Of a DNA stretch of 64,000 nt, positions 32,398-43,173 are shown one piece after another (position 1 is the stretch's first letter; each line of letters starts with the position of its first letter). The stretch lies in contig JAGTTD010000009.1 of the NCBI GenBank assembly GCA_018398585.1, positions 9,801,193 to 9,865,192 on the forward strand, read 5' to 3'. Position numbers and translations under genes: made by a program. The DNA comes from Simmondsia chinensis (Eukaryota > Streptophyta > Magnoliopsida > Caryophyllales > Simmondsiaceae). Under the pieces are notes generated by a model, which was not told where the DNA came from, did no database searches, and worked only from the letters and a program-made list of their open reading frames with translations.

Positions 32398-32820
32398 TGT
32401 CATGATTATTATAGTAGGGGCCATATGAAATAAAGTAAATGTAATAAGGCGTGGAATCGAGCCTATTGAGTTGTAATAGCTAGTTGATATTGTAATTAGT
32501 AGCTTAAGCTTTGGTGAAGTCATGTAATAAGGGAGGTCTGGAGCTTAGGTGGTCAATGCCGATCAATAGTGGCGGCTTGTGAGTGATTGGTGGCTATAGC
32601 ATGAGTTAGATGCAATGTAATAGATCATATCATGTAAGTAGTATAAATAGTAAGGCTTAGGCTTGTAATCTCATAACTTTGATGAATGAATTGATATCTT
32701 TGATATCCTCTCTAATTTCTCATCACCTTTCACTTCTCTCTCTCATCTAAACTCTATATTCTTTCTCATCTCATACTCTCTTATCCTAGCTTACGTTGTG
32801 AATTAACCACAAACCTAACA
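32398..32820 (+). repeat. N4 3' LTR
   Basis: TGTCATGATTATTATAG to CACAAACCTAACA, 423 bp, followed by the AAACC duplication. Confidence 0.95.
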
Positions 32821-33149
32821 AAACCTCGAGCTTAACTCAACAAGAAGGACTGATCATGAGTTTATTTAAAATAACATAAACAAATGCAAGAGTCATAAAA
32901 ATAAAAGTTCGGTTGGAAAAAGTACACACTACGCAACAGCGGGACACGCCAGCGAGCTCGACAAGGCGGGACAGCTGCTAGCGCGTGCGTGTGTGTGGTT
33001 CACAAAACCCACACTGGGCCCCCACAATACTTTACCAAGTACAATAATAAGGGGATATATATAAACTACACTCTCCTCCTCTGGACTTTTATGTTGGATT
33101 AGAGCAAATACTTTCCGGAATTGAAGCACACTTCCCCAAAAATCCAACA

Positions 33150-33885
33150 ATCCCCCACGTGGTTTAATTTTGAGAAAGAAAGGAAAGAATTAATGTTACT
33201 GAGCAATGAGACCCACGCTTAATGATGATAGTCTTCTAGACTTGAAATAGCACATAGTGACCAAGCTTGTTCCACAACCACCTATTGTTGAACAAGGTCT
33301 TGAACCTTGAGTAGTCATTGTGAGGTGCATACCTAACTTTTTCATGTGGTTCTTGAGGCCGAAACGTACTCCGCGATCAAGATGTATAAGGTCCCTCAAA
33401 ATTAATCTAAAATCTGGTATGAGAACCGCTCTAGAGTGTAAGACCATACTCTTGAGAGGACTTTCTGCTCCATGGTTTCATAACCGAGTCCATCAGGTGT
33501 GCTGCCCCACACTACCATAAAGGGCTATGGACATCATTAAGAGCCAAAGGCTCTTCCTCACTACATGAGCAGCAAACGTGTGGCCATCAGGTGTGCTGCC
33601 CCACACCACCACAAAGGGCTTTTGACGACATTAAGAGCATTAAGCTCAACATACATGGGAAGGGTTCGAGTGGCTATCACAAATTTGCCGGCCTTCAACT
33701 CCGTTTGACCCATTGAACATCAAGAGTAACTCCCGAGATTATGCACCACGATTCCAACACACATATGGCTTGAGACCCATACCCACAGCTATTTCATTTA
33801 TCAATTTCCTTGTCGGGCTTTTTGTAAACGGATCTGCCTAATTTTTCTCACTTGTCACAAATTTGAGTGAGATCACATTGTTCAT
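33150..33885 (-). pseudogene. copia pol 3' end (RNase H C-terminus) and 3' non-coding region
   Basis: Next to the antisense polypurine tract lies a noncoding part with two copies of a CATCAGGTGTGCTGCCCCACAC block (33491, 33587). From 33885 to about 33750 the minus strand reads NNVISLKFVTSEKN, stop, ADPFTKSPTRKLINE. This is the LADPFTK end of copia RNase H. The remainder of pol is cut off at 33886 by the CACTA-like terminus. Confidence 0.75.
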
Positions 33886-34510
33886 AACTACAAAAAAGTG
33901 ACAAATAACAATAGGGCTATTTCTATTGCTATTGGCTTTTTTTTTTTTTTTTTTTTTTTTTGCTATAGTTTTTAGCAACAAAAATTTGTTCGTTGCAATG
34001 CTGTTGTTATTCCAGCTATTTCTAAAGGCTATAGCAGTAGACAATGCGTGTTGTATCAATCGCACCCCAATGGCAACAAACGGGTGTTTGTTGCTAGTTC
34101 AAGTTCTATTACGTTTAGCAACAAAATTCATCTGTTGCTATTACCTATTGCAAAAAATGCATGTCTGTTGCTATTACCAATAGCACCTTAGTGCATATCT
34201 GTTGCTATTGCCTAAGCAACCAAGTGCGTTTCTATTGCTATTACCTACAGCAACAACATTGTATTTCTATTGCTATTGCGTATAGCAACAACATCATATT
34301 TCTATTGCTATTTCTTATGGCAACAATATTGTATTTCTCTTTCTATTGCCTATAGCAACAACAGTGAATTTATGTTGCTAGTACTTTTACTAGCTTTGCT
34401 ATTCTGTCTCTACTGCTATTCACAACATATTGCTTCTGTTGCTGCTGTTTTTATTAACATTAAGATGTTTGTTGCTATTGCCTTCACAAACATCACTTTT
34501 GGTGTATGTG
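33886..34510 (+). mobile_element. CACTA-like terminus with subterminal repeats
   Basis: The stretch AACTACAAAAAAGTGAC resembles the CACTACAAAAA termini of plant CACTA elements (first C changed). It is followed by an array of short imperfect palindromes of the type TTGCTATTGCCTATAGCAA at intervals of about 35-45 bases from 34130 to 34390. Such arrays are typical transposase binding regions. A 25-base T run lies at 33937-33961. The opposite end of the element was not located. Confidence 0.6.
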
Positions 34511-35117
34511 CATGCCCCAACTAGCTTGGTTTCGTATTGTTTAACTAATTAGAACAAATAATTGAACGTGATATTGATAATATTGCCGACAATAAATTTA
34601 CACCCATGAAATGAAAATAACAAAACATAAAACAATAACCAGCATCATCATACCAACCAAGAACTTCTTCATGCATTATGTCCAACTACAATCATATATA
34701 AATTCACACTAAAAGACAAAGTTGATCAAAAGACAATATTCAAAATAATCTTTTCTAACATTTGCAAGGTTATCAAAAATACATAATTCCCGACAAATGG
34801 CAGTGCCAATAGAAAACAATCTAGCATAAGGTTTTTGGCAAATGTACAACAATCACTCATATGGCTCATCTTCCAGTGCATCATCCTCATCTTGCAAACC
34901 ATCATCCACATCTTTTTCCTTGTTATAAACTTCATCATCATGAGATGAACTAGTTTCCTGTAAAACAAAGATAAACATTCAATTTTTATCCATTGTCAGT
35001 ATAAATAGAATTTTAGCAATAATAGGGCTGACATCTTTTCATAATTATAGTTTCAAACACTAACTAAAGACAACATTCAAATTCTCAACAAACTAAATTC
35101 AACTCGATGATGGTGAA
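34511..35117 (-). other. CACTA-proximal region with a possible last exon
   Basis: On the minus strand, 34958 to about 34855 reads ETSSSHDDEVYNKEKDVDDG, then an acidic end QDEDDALEDEPYE and a stop. It is preceded by a TTTTACAG acceptor-like site. It may be the last exon of an element gene. The rest is AT-rich without frame. The Athila element inserted at 35118. Confidence 0.3.
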
Positions 35118-36481
35118 TGATGTGTTTTTCTATGCCTATAAAAATTTAATATTTAACCCTATCCACTAAACACATCTAAATTAAAGTGCAGGGCGAGAGG
35201 GTGTTGAACCAAAGGGACTAAGAGTATGTGAAATTATTTTATGATCTAAATTAATTTGAATAGAATTGAGAGGTTTTTGTGTCAATTAATCTAGAAAACG
35301 ACAAGTAAACTAAAGTAGTCTACTTCTAATCGGAAACTTGTATTGAATTGGAGCCTAGGGTTTTGAATCCATCATTAGCCAATTATTTTTGTGTTAACTC
35401 TTAAATTGGGATTATTTATTGTCACACAGGTAGTGGTTTAGGCTACAAGCTTCAACCTTCTTAAATCATGTTATTAGTATCGTGTATTTATCCTATCTAA
35501 CCAAAGCATAAGAAAAATAGGCTCCACCTAACATATGGTTAATTATTATGTATTGACATTATCTAACTAAAGCATAGGGAAGATGGGCTTTAATTAAGAA
35601 TTCTGTTAATACTATTGTTCGATTAATTAATCCTAGGGCTACAAGATCAAAGAATTAATTTATAATTATCAACATCGACAATCAAAGGTTACAAAGTCAA
35701 TAATTATCTCAATTGGATAAAACATTAACGCACAATACTTCTAAGTATTTCTCACAATCAAGCAATTCATATAACAAATAAATTATCCCTAAATTAAAAG
35801 TAATACAAAAGTAAAAAGGCTAAGACTTCATCTAACTCAAGAGAGCAAGTTAGCTCTACATAAAGGATGAACCGGTGAAGGAGGAGATGTAGAAACTCAT
35901 GTCGATCTTCACGCTAATTTTGCTCTTGCTCCAATTTAACGAAAAAAGGAAAAATAAAAGCTGAGAGAAGAGAGAGAAACTCAGGTAGTGCTGCAATCCC
36001 AAACACAAAAATCGAAAATGAAAAACAGAGAACCTCCCAAATCGAGCTACCTCTCCTTCTTTAAATCAATTTCGCTGCTGCAGAAACCCTACGGGTCTGG
36101 GCCGAACTTTTGTGTGTGTTGGGCTGTGTGGTGACGGTGGGCTTGATGAGATCTGGAGGTAGTTGTTGACGGTGCTTGGTTTCGGCGGGCTGTTCGTGGA
36201 ACCGTACGTGGGCCTGCTTGAGGGCCGAGGTGCACGGGTTTGGGCTATGCGGGTTTTGGGTCGGATTTGGCTCATATGATCTCGTCCCGATCTTTGATTG
36301 ACTTAATTTAATTGTTTATGCGTCGAATTTGTCTTATTTACACCAAAATTTGACAATTTTCGGAACATCAATTTCAAACTTGTTAAACATAAAACTTGCC
36401 AAAATGAGTATAGAACTATAATTAAATAGGTTCTAAATAATTAAATAACAATTAAAAGATGCGTTAACACGAGACGCATCA
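35118..36481 (-). repeat. Athila element 3' LTR
   Basis: 1,364 bp, TGATGTGTTTTTCTATG to GAGACGCATCA. It is aligned along its length with 43174-44518. Confidence 0.92.
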
Positions 36482-37830
36482 ACACCCCCACACCTAACCT
36501 TTGCTAGTCCTCGAGCAAAGCATATGATTTAACATAAAGACTACAGTGACCAACTACCCCAAATATCCCAAACTTCACCAAGTTTTCTGAGATTTACACA
36601 TGCATTAGAATTCAAGACAAGATTCAGTTATCTAGAGCATTCTCCAATTCCATGAATTTAGATGATCAAACTTCAAAACTCGTCATAGAATTTCATTAAC
36701 GTTGTATCAACTAATAGGAACTACTCAAGCAATTTAAGCACACAAGTGAAAGTGATTAGGATTTTATGTCACATAATCTCCTCAAATTCTCGCTTCCAAC
36801 CAAATATAAAAAGGTTTTGTGCACCCACACCATTGAATGACCTCAACACATGCCTATACTTAGAGAAATTTTAAGTGGCGCATGAGTGACCACTTTACAA
36901 CATTGTGATCTCAGTATAGCACAAAAGTCATGAATGTACACCCGTTTTGCCTTTTTCTTTTTCTTTTGCCTTTTTCTTTTGGAGGAAACCCCTTTTTTTT
37001 CTTTTTTTTCATTTTCTGATTTTCAATTTTTTTCGTTTTTGTTTCCTCTTTCTTTTCCATCCGTTTTTGGATTTTTTTTTATAACATGTACTTTAAGATT
37101 ACAATTACAATTGACATTGACTAACCTAGACTTTTCATTACATCAAGGGCAAGGATTATGATAAGCCAATAGGATAGGTTTGCAAAACTCAAGATATACA
37201 GGGTTTACTCAAATTTTCAGATTTTCCATAATACAAAAGTCATGTGCATAGTGAATATGTGAGCCGCATGAGTAGAACCCATTAATATCAACACTGATCG
37301 GCAATACTCACTAACAAGTATGAAGTAGAATCGTTTAATTTCATGGAATTAAGAGGACGAAATAAACAGCTAATCCTACCATCATCCTAACATACGCGTT
37401 GATCAAGGGAAACTTGGCTAAATAGTTATACTGCACACTCAAAATGCACAAAAGATGCTCAAAATTTTATAAATTTGACCAAAGAATGAGCATATGCAAA
37501 TGAGCCTCGCCCCCACACCTAAATCATGCATTGTCCTCAATGCAACAATATAAATCATTAAAGCACAATAAATAGGTAAGATAGAGCAATACAACCTGAC
37601 AAGGCAGCGTGAACATTTATATATGACTTCTTCAAACCGGGACAAGAACCTAAAAGAGTGAAAACAAGCCTCCAAGAAACAAATTAATATAAAAACTAAA
37701 CTAAAAACAAGAAGTAACAAAACCTAGGCTGCCTCTTAAGAGCGCAAGGCTTTGGACCTTTAGCTGGGCGCAATGAATCCAGCAAAGATCAAGTATCAAT
37801 CATGGTGTCCACCAAAGAGACGACTTCAAT
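36482..37830 (-). other. Athila 3' non-coding region and polypurine tract
   Basis: Starts with ACACCCCCACACCT (the antisense polypurine tract), followed by noncoding sequence. It contains a T-rich tract of long pyrimidine runs at 36946-37080. Athila elements often keep an env-like frame here, but I see none. Confidence 0.6.
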
Positions 37831-37833
37831 AAC

Positions 37834-38760
37834 CTATCGATCAACAATGCCATCCAATTCAACTACAGGTTTAAGCCTTTGACCATTTACAGTAAATGCA
37901 TGACCATCTTTTGGGTGGCATATCTTAATAGCACCCGAGGGGTACACCGGTATAACCACAAAATGACCATCCCACCTAGACCTCAACTTATCAGAAAAAA
38001 GGCGCAATTTAGAATTAAAGAAGCCAAACCTTTTGATTAGGAGCAAATGTTTTCCCCAAAATATGTTTATCATAAAAAGCCTTGGTTTTAGCTTTATAAA
38101 TCTTTGCATCCTTATAAGCTTCATTTCCCAATACCTCAAGTTCACTCAATTGAAGCTTTCGGTTAGATCCAGCTTGGTCTAAGTCAAAATTCAAAGCCTT
38201 AGTGGCCCAATGAGCAAGGTGTTCTAACTCAATTGGCAAACGGCATGCCTTACCAAAGACTAACCTATAGGGTGATATACCAAGTGGGGTCTTATAGATA
38301 GTGCGATAAGCCCAAAGAGCATCATTCAACCTAAGGGACCAATCTTTCCTATCAGGACGAACCATTTTCTCAAGTATAGAATTGATCTCATGGTTTGAAA
38401 GCCCTACATGACCACTAGTTTGGGATGATAGAGGGCGGCAATCTTATGATGTACTGAGTACTTCCTAAGAAGTGCCTCAAATGACCTATGAATGAAATGC
38501 CTACTACCATCACTAATGAGTGCTCTAGGGGTACCAAAGTGGTTAAAAATTTGGTCCTTGACAAATTACATGACCACTTTTCTGTCAGTGGTCCTAGTAG
38601 GTATAGCCTTAACCCATTTAGACACATAATCGACCCCTAAAAGTATGTAAACAAACCCAGAAGATGGGGGAAATGGTCCAAAAAAGTTAATACCCAAAAC
38701 ATCAAATATTTCCACAATTAAAATGGGGTTCAAAGGCATCATGTCTCGACACGTCATTGT
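37834..38760 (-). pseudogene. Athila integrase, frameshifted
   Basis: Follows the zinc-binding region. The catalytic core reads [13 protein letters not shown], where the first catalytic Asp (GIDF in relatives) is Asn. [14 protein letters not shown] and ALISDG with the second Asp follow. After a frameshift near 38425 comes [18 protein letters not shown], where the expected Glu of QVEVSN is Gly. The core ends with the [17 protein letters not shown] block, [11 protein letters not shown] and the C-terminal RLKPVVE. Two of three catalytic residues are therefore changed. Integrase would insert the cDNA into the genome, but this copy should be inactive. Confidence 0.8.
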
Positions 38761-38769
38761 CCATGTGCG

Positions 38770-39666
38770 CTAACAAATCTCACATGCAAGGAAAAACTTG
38801 TGAGCATCCTTGAACAGAGTAGGCCAATAAAAACCACACTGTAGGACTTTTGCAGCAGTCCTACGACCTCCAAAGTGTCCTCCACATGCATATGAGTGAC
38901 AAAAAGATGAAATGCTATGATACTCGCACTTTGGAATGCATCTACAAATTGCTTGGTCCTCACAATGTTTAATAAAGTCAGGGTCATCCCAATAAAAGTG
39001 CTTTACTTGAGAATAAAACCTATCCTTTTCTTGCTTAGACCAAGTAGATGGAATCGCACCTGTAGCGAGGAAGTTAAACATATCTGCAAACAAAGGGCCA
39101 TGTGAATTGGAGACAACAAAAAGTAGCTCATCGGTGAAAGAGTCATGCATTGAAACATATGTATCATGATGCTCAAAGAAAATCCTAGAGAGATGGTCAG
39201 CCACCACATTCTCTGCACCTTCCTTATCTCTAATCTCAATGTCAAACTCTTGAAGTAGAAAAATCCATCTAATGAGCCTGGGTTTCATTTCTCTCTTTGA
39301 GAGCAAATATTTCAATGCAGCATGGTCAGAATAGATAATGACTTTTGACCTCAAAAGATAGGAACGAAACTTGTCAAGAGAAATCACAACAGCTAGCAAC
39401 TCCTTTTCAATGGTGGTGTAATGGCGTTGGGAATCATTAAGAGTTTTACTAGCATAGTAAATGACATGAGGCACTTTGTTGACTCTTCGACCTAGGATGA
39501 CACCTATCGCAAAATCAGAAGCATCGCACATAATTTCAAAAGGGAGAGAATAATCTGGTGGTTGCATAATAGGGGCCAATACAAGTACTGATCTAAGCTT
39601 TTGGAAAGCTTCTAAGAAAGACTCATCAAAATCAAATGATATTTCCTTAACTAGCAAGCTAGTCAA
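38770..39666 (-). CDS. Athila RT thumb, RNase H and integrase zinc finger
   Basis: A 298-codon open stretch. The RNase H domain shows FEIMCDASDFAIGVILGRR (first Asp), the TIEKELLAVV region (Glu), SDHAALKYLL (Asp) and ADHLSRI (last Asp). The integrase N-terminal HHCC motif follows near the end (CHSYACGGHFGGR, then FFLACEIC). All RNase H acidic residues appear to be kept. It is part of the same polyprotein as the RT remnant on its right. Confidence 0.85.
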   Translation of the reverse strand: MTSLLVKEISFDFDESFLEAFQKLRSVLVLAPIMQPPDYSLPFEIMCDASDFAIGVILGRRVNKVPHVIYYASKTLNDSQRHYTTIEKELLAVVISLDKFRSYLLRSKVIIYSDHAALKYLLSKREMKPRLIRWIFLLQEFDIEIRDKEGAENVVADHLSRIFFEHHDTYVSMHDSFTDELLFVVSNSHGPLFADMFNFLATGAIPSTWSKQEKDRFYSQVKHFYWDDPDFIKHCEDQAICRCIPKCEYHSISSFCHSYACGGHFGGRRTAAKVLQCGFYWPTLFKDAHKFFLACEIC

Positions 39667-40368
39667 TTGTTTAGCTAACTTCCCAAAGTCCTTAATGAAT
39701 CTCGTATAGAAATCTACATGACCTAGAAAGGAAAATGGTCCTGAATATCCATCAAGAAAACAGTAAAAGCTCTGACTAGCTAGCCTTTCTAAATCTTGTC
39801 AACAAATGGTAGAGGAAAATGGTCCTTCCTAGTGGCAGAGTTAAGCTTCTTATAGTCAATACACACTCTCCGGCCCGTGGTCTCTCTATTAGGCACTAAC
39901 TCCATCACTACTTCTAACCACAGTAACAGCCAACGTCATTGGGACTACCTCAATAAGGCTAACCCACCTACTATTAGAAATTGAGTAAATGATACCCGCA
40001 TCAATCAACTTCACAATCTATTTCTTTACCACTTCCTTCATGTTAGGGTTTAACCTCCTTTGCATCTCTCTAGTGGGTCTAGCACTCTCATCAAGAAAAA
40101 TCATATGCATGCAAATAGAAGGGTCTATACCCTTCAAATCAACCAAAGACCACCTAATGGCACTCTTATGAGCACTAAGCACTATCATCAATGCATCCTC
40201 CTGTTCCCCAGACAACTGAGAGGAGATAATCACAGGTAAAGTCTCGTCGGGTCCTAAGAAAGCATACTTAATAGTAGATGGCAACGACTTAAGTTCAAGT
40301 TTGGGTGGTGAAACTATGGAAGGCAAGGCAGGGGAATCCGAAAGCGGCAAGGCTTCTAATTTTGACAA
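39666..40368 (-). pseudogene. Athila reverse transcriptase with internal deletion
   Basis: The N-terminal part is well kept: PPKLELKSLPSTIKYAFLG, TLPVIISSQLSGEQED, KGIDPSICMH, RLNPNMKEVVKK. After decayed palm sequence it reads QSFYCFLDGYSG directly followed by FLGHVDFYTRFIKDFGKL (about 39670-39770). In relatives about 130 residues separate these two blocks, including the catalytic M/Y-x-D-D. That segment is missing, so the enzyme cannot work. Confidence 0.85.
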
Positions 40369-40673
40369 TCAATGACAAGTCTCTAAGGGGCACACAACTC
40401 AAGCAAATCATTCATCTCTCCAAGATCATTTTCAATCTCAAAATCATCAGAACAATCGTATACTAGTGTTCGCTCAAGGGAATCACTAGCAGGATAGAGG
40501 AGAGTGTTTGGTCAATCAAATCATTAATAACATCCACCCAGAAACACTCCAACTCATCCTCACTAGTGGGCGACAACGAAGCCTTAAAAATATTCAACCT
40601 AATAGTCATATTTGCAAAACTAACCTCCATTATCCTAGATCTGCAATGAATGGTAGCATTGACCATCGCCGAC

Positions 40674-41012
40674 CTAGAATGACAGGTACATGGTTTTCGA
40701 ATGACTAGAAGGTTCCATATCAAGCACGAGGAAATCAGCAGGAAACAAGGCTTTGTCTACTCTCACTAGCATGTTAGTCAGCTCACCACGGGGGATCCTA
40801 GTTGATTTATCTGCTAATTGCAAGGTCAACATAGTGGGTTGCAACTCTCCCAGGCCTAACTTCTCATAAACCAAGTATGGAATAATGTTGACACACGCTC
40901 CTAAGTCTAGTAAAGCTTTATCAATTGGGTAGTCTCTAAGTGAACGAGAGATGGTGGGGACACCATGGTCTTTGTACTTAATTGGAGTTTCACACTTCAG
41001 AATAAAGCTCAC
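40674..41012 (-). CDS. Athila protease
   Basis: Reads SLRDYPIDKALLDLGACVNI with the DLGA active-site form usual in this lineage, then VYEKLGLGELQPT, LADKSTRIPRG and a VLVRVD/FLVLDMEP-type end. It is an aspartic protease that would mature the polyprotein. The frame is open for 112 codons but separated from gag and RT by stops. Confidence 0.8.
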   Translation of the reverse strand: MSFILKCETPIKYKDHGVPTISRSLRDYPIDKALLDLGACVNIIPYLVYEKLGLGELQPTMLTLQLADKSTRIPRGELTNMLVRVDKALFPADFLVLDMEPSSHSKTMYLSF

Positions 41013-41029
41013 TTGCTCGGCTAAAAATA

Positions 41030-42864
41030 CTTTTTTAGGCAGATGTGCTCTAGATCACCTCTTTTGTTCAGAAGATCCTTAATAAACTTCGCATAGGCCG
41101 GGATCTATTTAATTGCATCAAGAAGGGGAATGTTTATCTTTACTTGCCTAAAATTCTCCAAAATGTCTTCCCACTTCTTGTCCTTCCCATTTGGATGTGG
41201 TGCAACTAAAGCTTGGGGAAGGGCACTCTAGGTGCATATGAAGAAGGAAGATCAGAGGTCTTAGGAGTAGAAGAAGGGTGCATGACCTCATCGGTCTCCT
41301 TCTATCTTTCCTCACCCTTTTCTTCTACTTCGCCACTTATGGGTACTTCACTCCTAGCACTCATCCCATCGTCAACCTCCTTCCCACTTCTTAACATTGT
41401 AGTAGACTTTGCTTGTTCTTGATGGGGAGGATAATTGTCTTACCTCACACAGTTCCTAGGGTTCTCTACGGTTTGGCTAGCGAATCTTCCCTCATCTCTC
41501 CTACTCAAAGTGTTAGCTAGTTGACCTATTTGAATTTCTAACTTTGAGATCGATTGTGTATGGGAGTGGAGGAGTTCGGAATTAGCTTCCAAACCTTTCA
41601 GTGCACTCAAAACCTTCTATTCAAAATTTGAATTAGAGCTCAAATAGGAGGTTTAGAGTAGTTGGAAGCATACCTTTGCGGTCGATAACCGAGAGGGCGG
41701 GGCATACCAGATTGTTGAGGTCGTGGGTTCAGTTGTTATGGCATAAACTGTCCCTCTCCTCCTTGCCTCCAGGAGAAGTTTGGATGTTTCTCCAGCTCGG
41801 ATTATACGTGTTCGAGTACAGGTCGTTCCTTAAGAATCCTCGGGCTGCATTAATCTGTTCCTTCGACCACTCAACAATAGGTGAAACGGATGGGCAATCA
41901 AGCATAGAATGAGAGACACTAGAACATGAAGAACAAGCACTATGCATGTTTTGAATATTAGACATATTAGGCATAGTAGAGGGAGTCAAGGTCATCTTAA
42001 ATAAGGAAGTAAGCTGCTCCACAGAAGAGGCAAGAGAGTCTACTTTCTTATCTAAGATGGAAGTGTGAGCAATTTCATGTACTTCTCCTTTATTTAAGCT
42101 AGTAACATTTAAATGTGCATGTGCGGCATTCTGTTGTGAGCTCTCATTCAAAAGTTCAAACAGTTCCCATGCCTCGTCCTTGTTCTTCCTAAGGAACTGA
42201 CCACCGCATTAGGCATCAACAGTTTGTTGACCCCTTTCATTTAACCATAATAGAAATTTTGGACCAGTTGCCATTTAGGGATAGCATGATGTGGACAAGC
42301 TCGTAAGAGTTCCCTAAACCTATCCCAACTCTCGTGAAACTCCTCAGTAGGGGGTTGGGCGAGGGTGTTAATGGCTCTTCTAGCAGTGTTAGTCTTACTA
42401 ATGGGATAGAATTTCTTAAGGAATTCTTGTTGCATTTGATTCCAAGTACTAATCGTCCCACTAGGTAAGGTGCCTAACCAATACTTAGCCTTATCCTTCA
42501 AAGTGAAAGGAAAAAGGCAAAGTAAGATGGCATCATTACTCACATTAGTAATCCTGAAGGTTGAGCAAACCTCCATGAAACTGTCCAAATGTGTGCACGA
42601 GTTCTCATTACCTAAGCTATGGAACGAAGGAAGCATTTGTATGGTATGTGGCTTAAGCTCGAACTGATGGGCTACAGGTGGCAACCCAATGCATGAGGGT
42701 GAAGTGTATGTGGTGGGAGTAAAATACTCCATAAGTGGACGCGATTGTTGTTCGTCAGCCATTGCGGTTTGTGCTCTGTGTTGGGCTCTAAAGTCTCTTA
42801 AGGTCCTTTCAATTTCAGGGTTGAATCTAGTAAGGTCAAGAGACAAACAGCGGCGACCGTGCAT
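41030..42864 (-). pseudogene. Athila gag, frameshifted
   Basis: The N-terminal 207 codons (42864-42241) contain VAHQFELKPHTIQMLPSFHS, HLDSFMEVCSTFRI, FPFTLKDKAKYWLGTLPSGT and WDRFRELLRACPHH, all typical of Athila capsid. A second piece, 42151-41729, has the KKVDSLASSVEQLTSLF coiled region, a degraded knuckle (CSSVSHSMLDC) and NTYNPSWRN. The link between the pieces and the C-terminal end is broken by stops. Confidence 0.8.
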
Positions 42865-43149
42865 AAATAAACAATCACAAGAAGCAAATAAACCTAAAAA
42901 CTAAACCTAGCAAAACAAACAAAACAAACACTTAAAAAGAATAAACAAATAATAAACTATCCTAAAATCAACCTATACATGAAAATCCCAAGATAAAAAA
43001 TGCTTTAAAAATAAATAATTAACCTTTTTAAGAAAAGTCAAGAAAATATTTAATTTTTGTTTTTAATTTTTTTAATAACAATTAAAAACAATCAAAGAAA
43101 ATAGATAACTAATGAAAATCACAAAAATAAAAGCACGAACGTTGCCTAG

Positions 43150-43167
43150 TCCCCGGCAACAGCACCA
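43150..43167 (-). other. Athila primer binding site
   Basis: The minus strand reads TGGTGCTGTTGCCGGGGA, close to the Asp-type tRNA PBS known for Athila/Tat (TGGCGCCGTTGCCGGGGA, two changes). It is six bases from the LTR. Confidence 0.85.
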
Positions 43168-43173
43168 AAATCT

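Larger units (their letters stand above)
28488..32820 (+). mobile_element. N4: 4.3-kb non-autonomous LTR element, best preserved of its family
   Basis: Two 423-bp LTRs, PBS, leader of 1 kb, one long ORF-X, polypurine tract, and a perfect 5-bp target-site duplication AAACC (28483-28487 and 32821-32825). It lies inside a copia LTR. No pol domain is present. LTR differences counted by eye are about 20, several of them in the first 25 bases. Confidence 0.95.
27822..33149 (-). repeat. copia 3' LTR, antisense, split by N4
   Basis: Pieces 27822-28487 and 32826-33149 give a net of about 990 bp. The right end AAAATCCAACA is followed by ATCCCCCACGTGG, the antisense form of the copia polypurine tract CCACGTGGGGGAT. 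This fixes it as the 3' LTR of an element whose internal region lies to the right. Confidence 0.75.

Noticed and set aside
34130..34390. CRISPR-like spaced repeats
   Set aside because: Repeats are degenerate, internally palindromic and placed behind a CACTA-like terminus in a plant sequence. Spacers are not unique units.
36934..37161. Phe-rich 75-codon frame
   Set aside because: Translation of the long T-rich tract in the Athila 3' noncoding region, opposite to the element's coding strand.
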